Of a DNA stretch of 6,975 bases, positions 1-6,325 are shown piece by piece; within the stretch, counting starts at the first letter, position 1, and every line of letters starts with the position of its first letter. This stretch comes from Pseudomonadota bacterium (lineage in GTDB: Bacteria > Pseudomonadota > Gammaproteobacteria > Burkholderiales > Burkholderiaceae_C): assembly GCA_023415035.1 (NCBI GenBank), contig JAEZLX010000055.1, positions 1 through 6,975 of the forward strand, written 5' to 3'. A program made the position numbers and the translations under genes. Under the pieces are notes generated by a model. The model had not been told where the DNA came from and searched no databases. It saw only the letters and a list, made by a program, of their open reading frames with translations.

Positions 1-1503
1 GGCCACCCCCGGGCTGCACCGATACCAGCGCGCCACGTCGCGAATCGACACCTCGTCGGGTGACCACGCGCCTGAAGGGCAGACCGGATAACGCCCCGCA
101 AACGCGGCGAGTTCGAACGGTATCTCGATCGACTGCAAGGCCGGGTCGCGAACGGCGGTGGTGCTCAGCAGCACCAAGCCATGCCCTCGCCGGGCCAGCG
201 CAGCCGCCAAGGCAGACCAGAAGGCCTCCACCGAAGGATCGACTTCGGCCGGCACGCAATGCATGGCCAGCACGAGCCCGTTGGCGAGCCGGTTGCCGGC
301 CAAGTGCGGCCCCCAGTCCGAAGCCAAACCATTCATCTCCGGAGAGATCCGGTCCGATGCCTGCTCCGCGAGCGGCCGGTGTCCGGTCAATATCCACCAC
401 TGACCTGGCGGTGGCGCGGCGATGTCCACGGGCAGCTCGCACAGACTGCGGGGCAACAGCTTGCCGTCGACACCTCGCCATTCGCCATCGACCTGCCGGA
501 ACAGCCGGTCGCGCACGAAATGGCGCGCACACAGGCGTCGGAGGGCATCCGGGGTGAGGATCTGGCCGCCGGATGCTTCGGAGGGGCAATGCGTGGCGAC
601 ACCACCCACACCCACCACCAGCCGGCCACCCGGTTTCAGCAAACGCGCGAACTCGGCCATCATGCGCGACGCCTCGGTCGCGTTGCGGAGCGCATCGTAC
701 GAGACAATGACATCAAAGGTCGCATCCGGCAGCTCGGGCAAACGGTCCCGCCGCCGGACCTGCCGAAAGCGCAAGCGGGCATCGCCACCATAGTGCCTGC
801 GCGCATACGCAATGGCCAGTTCGTCGGCGTCGATGCCCACCACCTCGCTGCATCGCGACAGTTGCGCGAGCACATGGCTGCCATCTCCGGCGCCACAGCT
901 GGCATCGAGGACCCGGTCGCCCGGCCTGATCTGTTCGGCAGCCAGGTGGTAGCGCATGTGCCGGGCATCGGCCGACGCGTCACCGGCGCGCAGCATGTCC
1001 CTGGGCTGGCGGGCCGACGCCCCGCCCTCCGCGCCAAGAATCTCGCTAGACTCAGGCACCTTTTCCAGCGGGATGACCAGCGGGGCGTGCCGTTCTGCCT
1101 TTGCGTCGTAGTCGCGACACAGCCACGCGCCCGCGTGCCTGCGCCAGCCAGCTGCATATGCCAGGGCTTCGATGGCTTTCCCGCGCTGCGCGACGACACC
1201 GTCCGCCGCATGCAGTACCAGCACGACCGTGCGCAGCGAACCATCAGCACGCAGACGCGCCAGCACGCGCTTCAGCCCTGCGGCCTCTGCGTTCAGCGAC
1301 CGGACCAGCACCAGCTGCCGGGTGCCTGCCGTCCATGCGGGCTCATCCGCAACGACGTCCTGCAGCACCCAGCCATCCGGCAACACCGGCATGCCGATCG
1401 CCGCGAGGTCAACCGCTGTCGCGCACACGTTTGCCTGCGCCCCCAACAGCCTGAACAGGGAGGCAGCAAGGCATGTGGCAGCGATGACAGAGTCCTCGTA
1501 CAT
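1..1503 (-). CDS. SAM-dependent methyltransferase fused to further domains (3' end outside window)
   Basis: The minus strand is open without a stop from the ATG at 1503 to the left edge, giving at least 501 residues; the C-terminus is missing. Residues about 190-300 form a class I methyltransferase core. Motif I is VLDASCGAGDGS (198-209), an acidic residue lies after strand 2 (VVGIDAD, 221-227), then FDVIVSYDALRN (263-274) and LLKPGGRLVV (288-297). By family, such enzymes move a methyl group from S-adenosylmethionine to a small molecule, sugar or protein; the substrate cannot be read here. Residues 1-150 are an unrecognised alpha/beta region, with a strand-like LVLVRSL and TVVLVLH. From about residue 408 a new domain seems to begin (LVLAMHC, then DPSVEAFWSALAAALARRGH), which resembles the first Rossmann half of a GT-B glycosyltransferase; this is tentative. 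An in-frame TAA at 1561-1563 and no ATG, GTG or TTG between it and 1503 fix the start, but no clear ribosome binding site is seen. It is the last visible gene of the leftward cluster, 66 nt after the pyruvyl transferase gene. Confidence 0.85.
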   Translation of the reverse strand, partial: MYEDSVIAATCLAASLFRLLGAQANVCATAVDLAAIGMPVLPDGWVLQDVVADEPAWTAGTRQLVLVRSLNAEAAGLKRVLARLRADGSLRTVVLVLHAADGVVAQRGKAIEALAYAAGWRRHAGAWLCRDYDAKAERHAPLVIPLEKVPESSEILGAEGGASARQPRDMLRAGDASADARHMRYHLAAEQIRPGDRVLDASCGAGDGSHVLAQLSRCSEVVGIDADELAIAYARRHYGGDARLRFRQVRRRDRLPELPDATFDVIVSYDALRNATEASRMMAEFARLLKPGGRLVVGVGGVATHCPSEASGGQILTPDALRRLCARHFVRDRLFRQVDGEWRGVDGKLLPRSLCELPVDIAAPPPGQWWILTGHRPLAEQASDRISPEMNGLASDWGPHLAGNRLANGLVLAMHCVPAEVDPSVEAFWSALAAALARRGHGLVLLSTTAVRDPALQSIEIPFELAAFAGRYPVCPSGAWSPDEVSIRDVARWYRCSPGVA

Positions 1504-1569
1504 GGTGCGAATGCATGCCCGGCCGTCGCCCGGCAGTTGGCGCGTTGAAGTGTCTTTCCGTTACCTTGT

Positions 1570-2505
1570 TCAACGGACCATGGAGGCCTCCACGGCCATG
1601 CCCACCGCGTCCCTGAGTGCGGGCAGCAGCAAATCGCGCACCTCAATCGACTGGGCCATGTTCCTGAGCACCAAGGCATCCTGAAGTCGGGAAGCGTCCT
1701 CCACCGGCATCAGTGCCCGTGCCATGTCGAACCGGTAGTTGTCAGGGTCATGCCTCACGACCACCGCCGGAATGCCCATCGCGGCGCAGGGCAAGGCACA
1801 GTGCATCAGGCTCGTCGCCACGAACGAGACATGATTCCAGTAGAAATCGAGCAGCGCCGCGGCGGCACCCCGGCAAGCCGATCGTGTGGCCTGGCCCAGT
1901 GGATATTCGCTCACCGCTCTCCGCTGATCTGGCATGAAGAACATGTCCCCCTGCCGCATGAGTGCGTCCTTCAGAGGCGCGTCGTCAAGACCGCAGACCA
2001 GGCCCCGCAAGCCCGACCGGTCCATGTCCGGGCGCTGCAGGGTCGCCGAAAGACAGCCGGACAGATATGCTTCGTGCCCTGCCGCCTGCAATGCATGCAT
2101 CGTGGCCAGATCGCGGCAGCCCACCGGATAGGCAGGTCGCAGAGACGCGAGTGCCTGGTGATACTGCCCAACCGTTTCGTCCGCGTGGATGTTCGAGGCG
2201 CAGTAGCTGAAGCCGAACCATACCGGAATGATGTGTGGTGGCAAGGGAAAGCAGCGAGGGTAGAACACCCCGTTCATGACGAGAAACACGGGATCGCCGT
2301 CGCTGCTCGCCAAGGTGTCTCGGTCGACATGAACGATCTGCTCTTCACTGACCCCAATGGACAGCAGGGCTTCCCTCACGGCAATGGACTGGATGTAGTC
2401 CCCCAGGTTCACGTCGAAGCGGCCCTCCTCCTGCAAACGCTTCTCGAAGTGACCGAAGCCGGCATAGCTGAAATCGAGCACGCCAAATGTCAGACCGTCG
2501 AACAT
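1570..2505 (-). CDS. Polysaccharide pyruvyl transferase family protein
   Basis: This 311-residue cytosolic protein matches the polysaccharide pyruvyl transferase family (WcaK/CsaB-like, GT-B fold). By family, members transfer pyruvate from phosphoenolpyruvate to a sugar as a ketal, or act as related glycan-modifying enzymes. Visible marks are NLGDYIQSIAVREAL (33-47, the usual GD-x-I motif), VGCRDLATMHAL (128-139), YLSGCLSATL (147-156), and TSLMHCALPCAAMGIPAVVV (231-250), which corresponds to the conserved block normally written TSRLH. Here the arginine of RLH is replaced by leucine (L233), followed by M234 and H235, so catalysis may be altered. Two start codons lie close together, at 2511 and 2505. 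The ATG at 2505 is chosen because AAGGGGGG (2512-2519, minus strand) sits 6 nt ahead of it and directly touches the 2511 ATG. It follows the HAD gene after 20 nt, so the two are probably cotranscribed. The acceptor glycan is unknown; flagellin glycan is an inference from context. Confidence 0.85.
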   Translation of the reverse strand: MFDGLTFGVLDFSYAGFGHFEKRLQEEGRFDVNLGDYIQSIAVREALLSIGVSEEQIVHVDRDTLASSDGDPVFLVMNGVFYPRCFPLPPHIIPVWFGFSYCASNIHADETVGQYHQALASLRPAYPVGCRDLATMHALQAAGHEAYLSGCLSATLQRPDMDRSGLRGLVCGLDDAPLKDALMRQGDMFFMPDQRRAVSEYPLGQATRSACRGAAAALLDFYWNHVSFVATSLMHCALPCAAMGIPAVVVRHDPDNYRFDMARALMPVEDASRLQDALVLRNMAQSIEVRDLLLPALRDAVGMAVEASMVR

Positions 2506-2511
2506 GGTCAT

Positions 2512-2519
2512 CCCCCCTT
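2512..2519 (-). promoter_or_regulatory. Ribosome binding site deciding the pyruvyl transferase start
   Basis: On the minus strand the sequence reads AAGGGGGG, ATGACC, ATG. The purine run lies 6 nt before the ATG at 2505 and has no spacing to the ATG at 2511. This favours translation from 2505 (MFDGLTFG) over a product two residues longer. Confidence 0.65.
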
Positions 2520-2525
2520 GTAGGA

Positions 2526-4910
2526 TCAGGCCGCCTGCCTCGGCACCAGCGGCCTGAAAACCAGACGCAGCATCGCGGCACCGCCACTCGCACGGGGCAC
2601 GAACAGCATCGCCTCGGGTGACAGGCGATGAATGCCTCCTGCCTCTTCCAACGCGCCATCGATGATTACGTGCTCGCCCGGCACCAGATCCTGCTGCACG
2701 CGGGCATCTGCCAGCGACACCTGCTGCACGGCATCGAACTGGACCCACTCGAAGACCTCCCCCAAGAGGACACTGATGTCGAACCCCGATCCGTACGGCA
2801 GGTGGACGGCGTAGTAGCCGTCGAACGTTGCCATCGCCACGCAGGACTGCAGTGCGTGCGAGTGGCCATCGGCCACCAGCACCGGCAGCGTGAACTGCCG
2901 GTGGCTCATATCGCGCGTCTGGATGCCGTAGCTGTAGCGGTGCGCCGACAACATCGTGGTGGCCAGCGACAGGTCGAGATGGCGCATCTCCATGGGGTAG
3001 CTCACGCGGCGTTGCGAGATCTCCCGGTTCATCAGCGCGAAGCCCTCGCGCCGGTATTCCAGAGCGCCTGCCATCAGATCGGCCGTGGACAGCACGATGT
3101 CCGTACCCAGGTTCAGGTCGAACTCGAAGGCGGACAGGCACGCCACTTCCTGTGGCTGCGGAAAGAAGGTCAGGCGGCACAGTTCACCCGCCGCCTGGCA
3201 CGCCAGATCATGCAGGTGTTCCCGAGGGCGGCTGACCGCCGGCAGGGCATCCATGTCCTGCACGAAAGCCACCGCCGCTTCCTGGATTTCCCGCGTCGTC
3301 TCCGACTGCTGCCCCTTGGTGCCCTGGCGGCCGAAAACCGTTTCACCCTCGTCCGTGTAGTCGATGGAGCTGGGTCCGGCCATCGCACACATCATCTCGA
3401 ACAGGCCGATGTAGGACGTGAGCGCGGAGATCATTCGTTCATCCGCCCATGAAGGATCGATCAGGCCCTGCCGGTCCGACATGTCGGGCTGCGCTGCGGA
3501 TGCCAGCAGATACAACCCGTGCAGCTGCACCTGCAGGTCGTCGCGAAACAGCTGCTGCAGCCGCGTCTGCACCGTTCCGCTGTAGCCCAGGTCCACGAAC
3601 ACAAGGGTCTCGCCAGGCTCGACCCCGGTATGCCGGCGCACGTGCGCATAAAGGCGCTGTCTGAACGCCATCGACCGGGTGCATATCGTTCTCAGGCGGT
3701 CTTCCCGCAGCAGCTCGCGGGCGAGGACCTGCGCGAACCTGCCACCAGCGTTGACGCGAGAGAGGATCGCGGCCGACTCCTGCTCGGTGAACAGCATCTG
3801 CCGGAGCACGGCGGCGGCGCTGGCTTCTTCCACGCCGGCGGCCAGAAGCCGGACGACGTCCTCGCGCCCACGAAAGCTTGCCGCATTGGCGCAGAAGCGA
3901 GAAATCTGCAAGGCCGCCACGGGCACATCGGGCCGCAACGCGGCAAACGAGCGCATAGGAAGGTGACCGTCACGCATCAGGAAGGCGACACGCACCTGGC
4001 GACCCTGCCCCTCCAGTGCCTTGAGGCCGGCCTCCAGGTAACGCGCAAACGCATACATGATGGGCCCCATGGATCGATACCCGATCTGCTGTGTCATCGT
4101 CAGACCGTCGGCCCTCCACATGCCCAACAGACCATGAAAGAAACTCGGCAGCGCACGCTCGTGCCGCAGATCGGGCATGATCTGGCTCGCCGCATTGGCG
4201 TAGTGCTGCAGCACATCCGAGGTTTCCTCGTCATGCTGCACCAGCTGCGCGGAACGCAAGCCGAAGCGACGGGGCACGATGGCGTCGGCCATCTCGTTGT
4301 CGCCCAGATGCACGATCTGATGCGGCTGGAGCTTTTCCGCCTTCAGCACATGCGACCAGATGCCACCCGCCTTGGACACGCCGTATTCGCATGAACAGTG
4401 CAGCCGCACATGTGCCAGCATGTCGTCACCTGCGAGCCCGGCCAGCAGTTGCGAAAGCTGCGCGCGGCTCCAGTAGGTATCGCTGACCACAATCACCTTC
4501 AGCCCCTGTCTGCCGGCCTGGCGGATCAGGTCGATGACGGGTGCGAACAGGTAGGCATGGGCGATCTCCTCGCGCAGCTCGTCCGCGATGCATTCAGCCC
4601 TCTCGGCTTCGCTGGCCGCTGGCAGCAGCGCCTGGTAGATCTCGTCGATCGTGACTTCGGTAGCCCCGCCAAGCAGGTGCTTTCTTGCGCGCGCGCGCTG
4701 TTCCGCCTTGACACGATGCGCGGCGCGGATAGCGTTTTTTCGCCAGGATGGGGTTTGCTGCAGCGCATAGAAGACATCCACCGGCTGGGCAACCCGCCTC
4801 CAGACAATGGTGTCGAAGCAATCGAGCGACAGCGCGCGCACCGAAGAAGGCTGATCGGCCAGCCACCGGCCCAGATCAGACGCGCGAAGTCGTTGCTGCT
4901 GCTGTTCCAT
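2526..4910 (-). CDS. Multidomain HAD-superfamily protein of glycan loci (COG5610-like)
   Basis: This is a 794-residue soluble protein with no signal peptide or membrane segment. Residues about 25-225 form a HAD domain: motif I LSLDCFDT (27-34, nucleophile candidate D30), motif II VVSDTYWS (141-148), lysine motif YGVSK (176-180) and motif IV HLGDNEMAD (201-209). The +2 position of motif I, an Asp in many phosphatases, is Phe (F32), as in dehalogenase-like and COG5610-type proteins, so phosphatase activity is uncertain. Residues about 275-520 form a second block usual in these proteins, with VAFLMRDGHL (308-317), FVDLGYSGTVQTRLQQLF (438-455) and FEMMCAMAGPSS (504-515). Residues about 580-794 are strand-rich and unrecognised. 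By family, such genes sit in polysaccharide or protein-glycosylation clusters; the exact reaction is not established. The start is firm: an in-frame TGA lies at 4917-4919, just upstream of the ATG at 4910, although the ribosome binding site is poor. Codons 3-6 are a short glutamine run. It is the first gene of the leftward cluster and is divergent from fliC. Confidence 0.82.
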   Translation of the reverse strand: MEQQQQRLRASDLGRWLADQPSSVRALSLDCFDTIVWRRVAQPVDVFYALQQTPSWRKNAIRAAHRVKAEQRARARKHLLGGATEVTIDEIYQALLPAASEAERAECIADELREEIAHAYLFAPVIDLIRQAGRQGLKVIVVSDTYWSRAQLSQLLAGLAGDDMLAHVRLHCSCEYGVSKAGGIWSHVLKAEKLQPHQIVHLGDNEMADAIVPRRFGLRSAQLVQHDEETSDVLQHYANAASQIMPDLRHERALPSFFHGLLGMWRADGLTMTQQIGYRSMGPIMYAFARYLEAGLKALEGQGRQVRVAFLMRDGHLPMRSFAALRPDVPVAALQISRFCANAASFRGREDVVRLLAAGVEEASAAAVLRQMLFTEQESAAILSRVNAGGRFAQVLARELLREDRLRTICTRSMAFRQRLYAHVRRHTGVEPGETLVFVDLGYSGTVQTRLQQLFRDDLQVQLHGLYLLASAAQPDMSDRQGLIDPSWADERMISALTSYIGLFEMMCAMAGPSSIDYTDEGETVFGRQGTKGQQSETTREIQEAAVAFVQDMDALPAVSRPREHLHDLACQAAGELCRLTFFPQPQEVACLSAFEFDLNLGTDIVLSTADLMAGALEYRREGFALMNREISQRRVSYPMEMRHLDLSLATTMLSAHRYSYGIQTRDMSHRQFTLPVLVADGHSHALQSCVAMATFDGYYAVHLPYGSGFDISVLLGEVFEWVQFDAVQQVSLADARVQQDLVPGEHVIIDGALEEAGGIHRLSPEAMLFVPRASGGAAMLRLVFRPLVPRQAA

Positions 4911-4983
4911 GTCAGGTCATCGTCGGCTGGATAGAGATGGCAGCAATGTAGTCGCGCGGTGGCCAGCGCGATCGAAGGAACAG

Positions 4984-5001
4984 TGGCGGGAAGCACCGCC
5001 A
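4984..5001. repeat. 6-bp inverted repeat upstream of the fliC promoter
   Basis: TGGCGG (4984-4989) and CCGCCA (4996-5001) are perfect inverted copies separated by 6 nt. The repeat lies about 22 bp ahead of the distal sigma-28 promoter and inside the expected 5' leader of the divergent HAD gene. It could be an operator or an RNA hairpin. It could also be chance in GC-rich DNA. Confidence 0.35.
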
Positions 5002-5022
5002 GTTTGGGATCGAGGCGAATCC

Positions 5023-5049
5023 TCAAGTCCCGGTGCCGGGGGCCGATAC
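5023..5049 (+). promoter_or_regulatory. Candidate sigma-28 (FliA) promoter of fliC, distal
   Basis: TCAAGTCC (5023-5030) is followed by an 11-nt spacer and GCCGATAC (5042-5049). The -10 element matches the enterobacterial FliA consensus GCCGATAA at 7 of 8 positions. The -35 element resembles TAAAGTTT and is closer still to the TCAAG form known from pseudomonads. The spacing is the canonical 11. FliA normally drives fliC as a late flagellar gene. Transcription from here would give a leader of about 280 nt. The spacer holds CCCGGTGCCGGG (5029-5040), an imperfect palindrome that might be an operator. Confidence 0.6.
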
Positions 5050-5130
5050 ACCTTCACACCTGCCTGCACACAAAACAGGAGATGAGCGCAAATCACCCCG
5101 TTTTTCGTGAAATGCGCCGCGTCTGGCGGC

Positions 5131-5157
5131 TAAAGAATCCTCACAAGCAACCGAAAC
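5131..5157 (+). promoter_or_regulatory. Candidate sigma-28 (FliA) promoter of fliC, proximal
   Basis: TAAAGAAT (5131-5138), an 11-nt spacer and ACCGAAAC (5150-5157) match the FliA consensus at 6 of 8 and 5 of 8 positions. The -35 is better and the -10 poorer than in the distal candidate. It would give a leader of about 170 nt. Either site or both may be used. Confidence 0.4.
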
Positions 5158-5270
5158 ACATCTCAACGGACTTCTAAAAAGGTTCGTCGTCCGGCAAGTG
5201 GGGCAGCGCGCGATGTGATCCAGAGAACCCATCGCCAGCAGCTTCACTGAAACCGGTCATAGCGGCCAAC

Positions 5271-5289
5271 GGCAACGTTGGCAACGTTG
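5271..5289 (+). repeat. Tandem 9-bp repeat forming a hairpin in the fliC leader
   Basis: GGCAACGTT occurs twice in direct succession (5271-5279 and 5280-5288). Because AACGTT is its own reverse complement, the same bases form a stem CAACGTT (5273-5279) with AACGTTG (5283-5289) around a 3-nt loop. It lies about 50 nt ahead of the fliC start, within the transcript from either candidate promoter. A regulatory role is inference. Confidence 0.45.
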
Positions 5290-5292
5290 AGA

Positions 5293-5308
5293 TCGGCAGC
5301 AATGCCGG
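5293..5308 (+). promoter_or_regulatory. GNRA-tetraloop hairpin in the fliC leader
   Basis: CGGCA (5294-5298) pairs with TGCCG (5303-5307) around the loop GCAA, a GNRA-type tetraloop that is stable in RNA; a U-G pair at 5293/5308 extends it to 6 bp. It sits 3 nt after the preceding hairpin and 17 nt before the ribosome binding site, so it could affect mRNA stability or translation of flagellin. It is structurally plausible but untested. Confidence 0.4.
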
Positions 5309-5324
5309 GAAACCTTTCCACCGT

Positions 5325-5330
5325 TAGGAG
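5325..5330 (+). promoter_or_regulatory. fliC ribosome binding site
   Basis: TAGGAG stands 6 nt before the ATG at 5337. It is a strong match to the anti-Shine-Dalgarno sequence and fixes the flagellin start. Confidence 0.85.
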
Positions 5331-5336
5331 TGACAC

Positions 5337-6176
5337 ATGACCACCATCAACACCAACGTGATGTCCCTGAATGCGCAGCGCCACCTGTCGTCTACGCAGA
5401 CTTCCCTTGCCACCTCCATGCAGCGCCTGTCTTCCGGCCTGCGTGTCAACAGCGCCAAGGATGACGCTGCCGGTCTGGCCATCGCTGAGCGCATGAACGC
5501 CCAGGTGCGTGGCATGAACGTTGCCATCCGCAACGCCAACGACGGTATCTCTCTCGCACAGACGGCCGAAGGTGCCCTGGGCAAGGTCGGCGACTCTTTG
5601 CAGCGCATGCGTGAACTGGCCGTGCAGGCCCGCAACTCGACCAACAGCGACGAGGACAAGGATTCGCTGGACAAGGAATTCCAGGAACTGGCCTCGGAAA
5701 TCACCCGTGTGCTCGGCGGCACGACCTTCAACGGCAAGGCCATCCTGGGCGCCGACGCCGGTTCCCTGACCTTCCAGGTCGGTGCCAACACGACGGCCAA
5801 CGACGAGATCACGATGACGACCGATGATCTGACGGGCGACACGACCATCACCGCGGTCACCGGCGCCACCATCGACAACACCGCAGACGCCGACGCCCTG
5901 GCGGAAGTCATCGACGACATCGACACCGCCCTGGACACCATCAACTCGCAACGCGCCGTCTTCGGTGCCGCGCAGAACCGCTTCGAGGCCGTGATCGCGA
6001 ACCTGCAGGTCGCGGTGGAGAACCAGTCGGCCGCCCGCGGTCGCATCATGGATGCGGACTTCGCCCAGGAAACCGCCAACCTGTCGCGTGCGCAGATCCT
6101 GCAACAGGCCGGCACCGCCATGGTGGCGCAGGCCAACCAGATGCCGCAGGGCGTGCTGAGCCTGCTGCGCGGCTGA
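5337..6176 (+). CDS. fliC: Flagellin (filament subunit)
   Basis: The 279-residue product is the structural subunit of the flagellar filament, exported through the flagellar type III apparatus and polymerised under the FliD cap. Residues 1-140 are the conserved N-terminal D0/D1 helices (LSSGLRVNSAKDDAAG at 31-46). The stretch LQRMRELAVQA (88-98) corresponds to the TLR5-recognised site of enterobacterial flagellins. Residues about 200-279 are the C-terminal D1/D0, ending in VLSLLRG. At 279 residues it is short compared with the roughly 490 of Salmonella FliC, leaving only about 60 residues of variable middle. Residues 151-183 contain 12 threonines, and no lysine or arginine occurs between K134 and R206, a stretch with 14 Asp/Glu. 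This exposed acidic, Thr-rich part would suit O-linked modification, but that is inference. The start has a strong ribosome binding site. Upstream lie two candidate FliA promoters and, divergently, the glycan-type genes; fliD follows after 158 nt. Confidence 0.97.
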   Translation: MTTINTNVMSLNAQRHLSSTQTSLATSMQRLSSGLRVNSAKDDAAGLAIAERMNAQVRGMNVAIRNANDGISLAQTAEGALGKVGDSLQRMRELAVQARNSTNSDEDKDSLDKEFQELASEITRVLGGTTFNGKAILGADAGSLTFQVGANTTANDEITMTTDDLTGDTTITAVTGATIDNTADADALAEVIDDIDTALDTINSQRAVFGAAQNRFEAVIANLQVAVENQSAARGRIMDADFAQETANLSRAQILQQAGTAMVAQANQMPQGVLSLLRG

Positions 6177-6190
6177 GGCCTGCACCGCAT

Positions 6191-6214
6191 ATGCCCCGCC
6201 ATCCGGTGGGGCAT
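6191..6214 (+). terminator. Terminator-like hairpin after fliC
   Basis: ATGCCCCGCC (6191-6200) pairs with GGTGGGGCAT (6205-6214) around the 4-nt loop ATCC, giving a 10-bp stem with one G-U pair. It begins 14 nt after the fliC stop. There is no T-run behind it, so it may be a weak terminator or a 3'-end stabiliser that makes fliC mRNA more abundant than fliD mRNA. Confidence 0.6.
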
Positions 6215-6224
6215 CAGCCCGGGC

Positions 6225-6255
6225 GGCGGCAACGGAATGGCTCCGTTCCGCCGCT
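6225..6255 (+). other. Second hairpin in the fliC-fliD gap
   Basis: GGCGGCAACGGA (6225-6236) pairs with TCCGTT (6242-6247) and GCCGCT (6250-6255) around a 5-nt loop, with CC (6248-6249) bulged. This makes a 12-bp stem including one terminal G-U pair. No T-run follows. Together with the preceding hairpin it may attenuate read-through into fliD or protect the fliC transcript end. Confidence 0.35.
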
Positions 6256-6320
6256 TCGGGCTTGACGGGATGCACAGACGGCATGCGCCGCGTGCCGTGC
6301 GTCCATCCCCTCCGACCGAG

Positions 6321-6325
6321 AAAGG
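6321..6325 (+). promoter_or_regulatory. fliD ribosome binding site
   Basis: AAAGG lies 9 nt before the ATG at 6335 and is the only plausible ribosome binding sequence there. It is clearly weaker than that of fliC, consistent with the few cap copies needed per filament. Confidence 0.5.

Larger units (their letters stand above)
4911..5336. other. Divergent intergenic region between glycan cluster and fliC
   Basis: This 426-bp stretch separates the leftward HAD gene from the rightward flagellin gene. No convincing protein-coding gene was found in it. It contains an inverted repeat (4984-5001), two candidate sigma-28 promoters facing fliC (5023-5049 and 5131-5157), and two hairpins close to the flagellin start (5273-5289 and 5293-5308). 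The part from about 5065 to 5180 is richer in A and T than the surrounding genes, as expected of a promoter region. No clear sigma-70 or sigma-54 promoter for the leftward genes could be found. Confidence 0.8.

Noticed and set aside
181..1548. Long plus-strand open frame of 455 codons
   Set aside because: It is the mirror of the methyltransferase gene in GC-rich DNA. The product is rich in Arg, Pro and His without any family motif, whereas the opposite strand shows clear methyltransferase motifs.
2512..3180. Extension of the pyruvyl transferase frame upstream to 3180 (536 codons)
   Set aside because: The added part overlaps the C-terminus of the HAD gene and has no family similarity. A good ribosome binding site sits just before the ATG at 2505.
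5027..5044. Sigma-54-like site on the minus strand (GGCAC then TTGA) for the leftward cluster
   Set aside because: The invariant GC of the -12 element is not found at the required distance from the GG of the -24 element.
5175..5201. A third sigma-28-like site, TAAAAAGG followed 11 nt later by GCAAGTGG
   Set aside because: The -35 half is acceptable but the -10 half lacks the CCGATA core.
5023..5247. 74-codon minus-strand frame with a GTG start and a CPTC motif, antisense to the fliC promoters
   Set aside because: It has a GTG start with no ribosome binding site, covers both candidate promoters, and the CxxC alone is not enough to support a zinc-binding protein.
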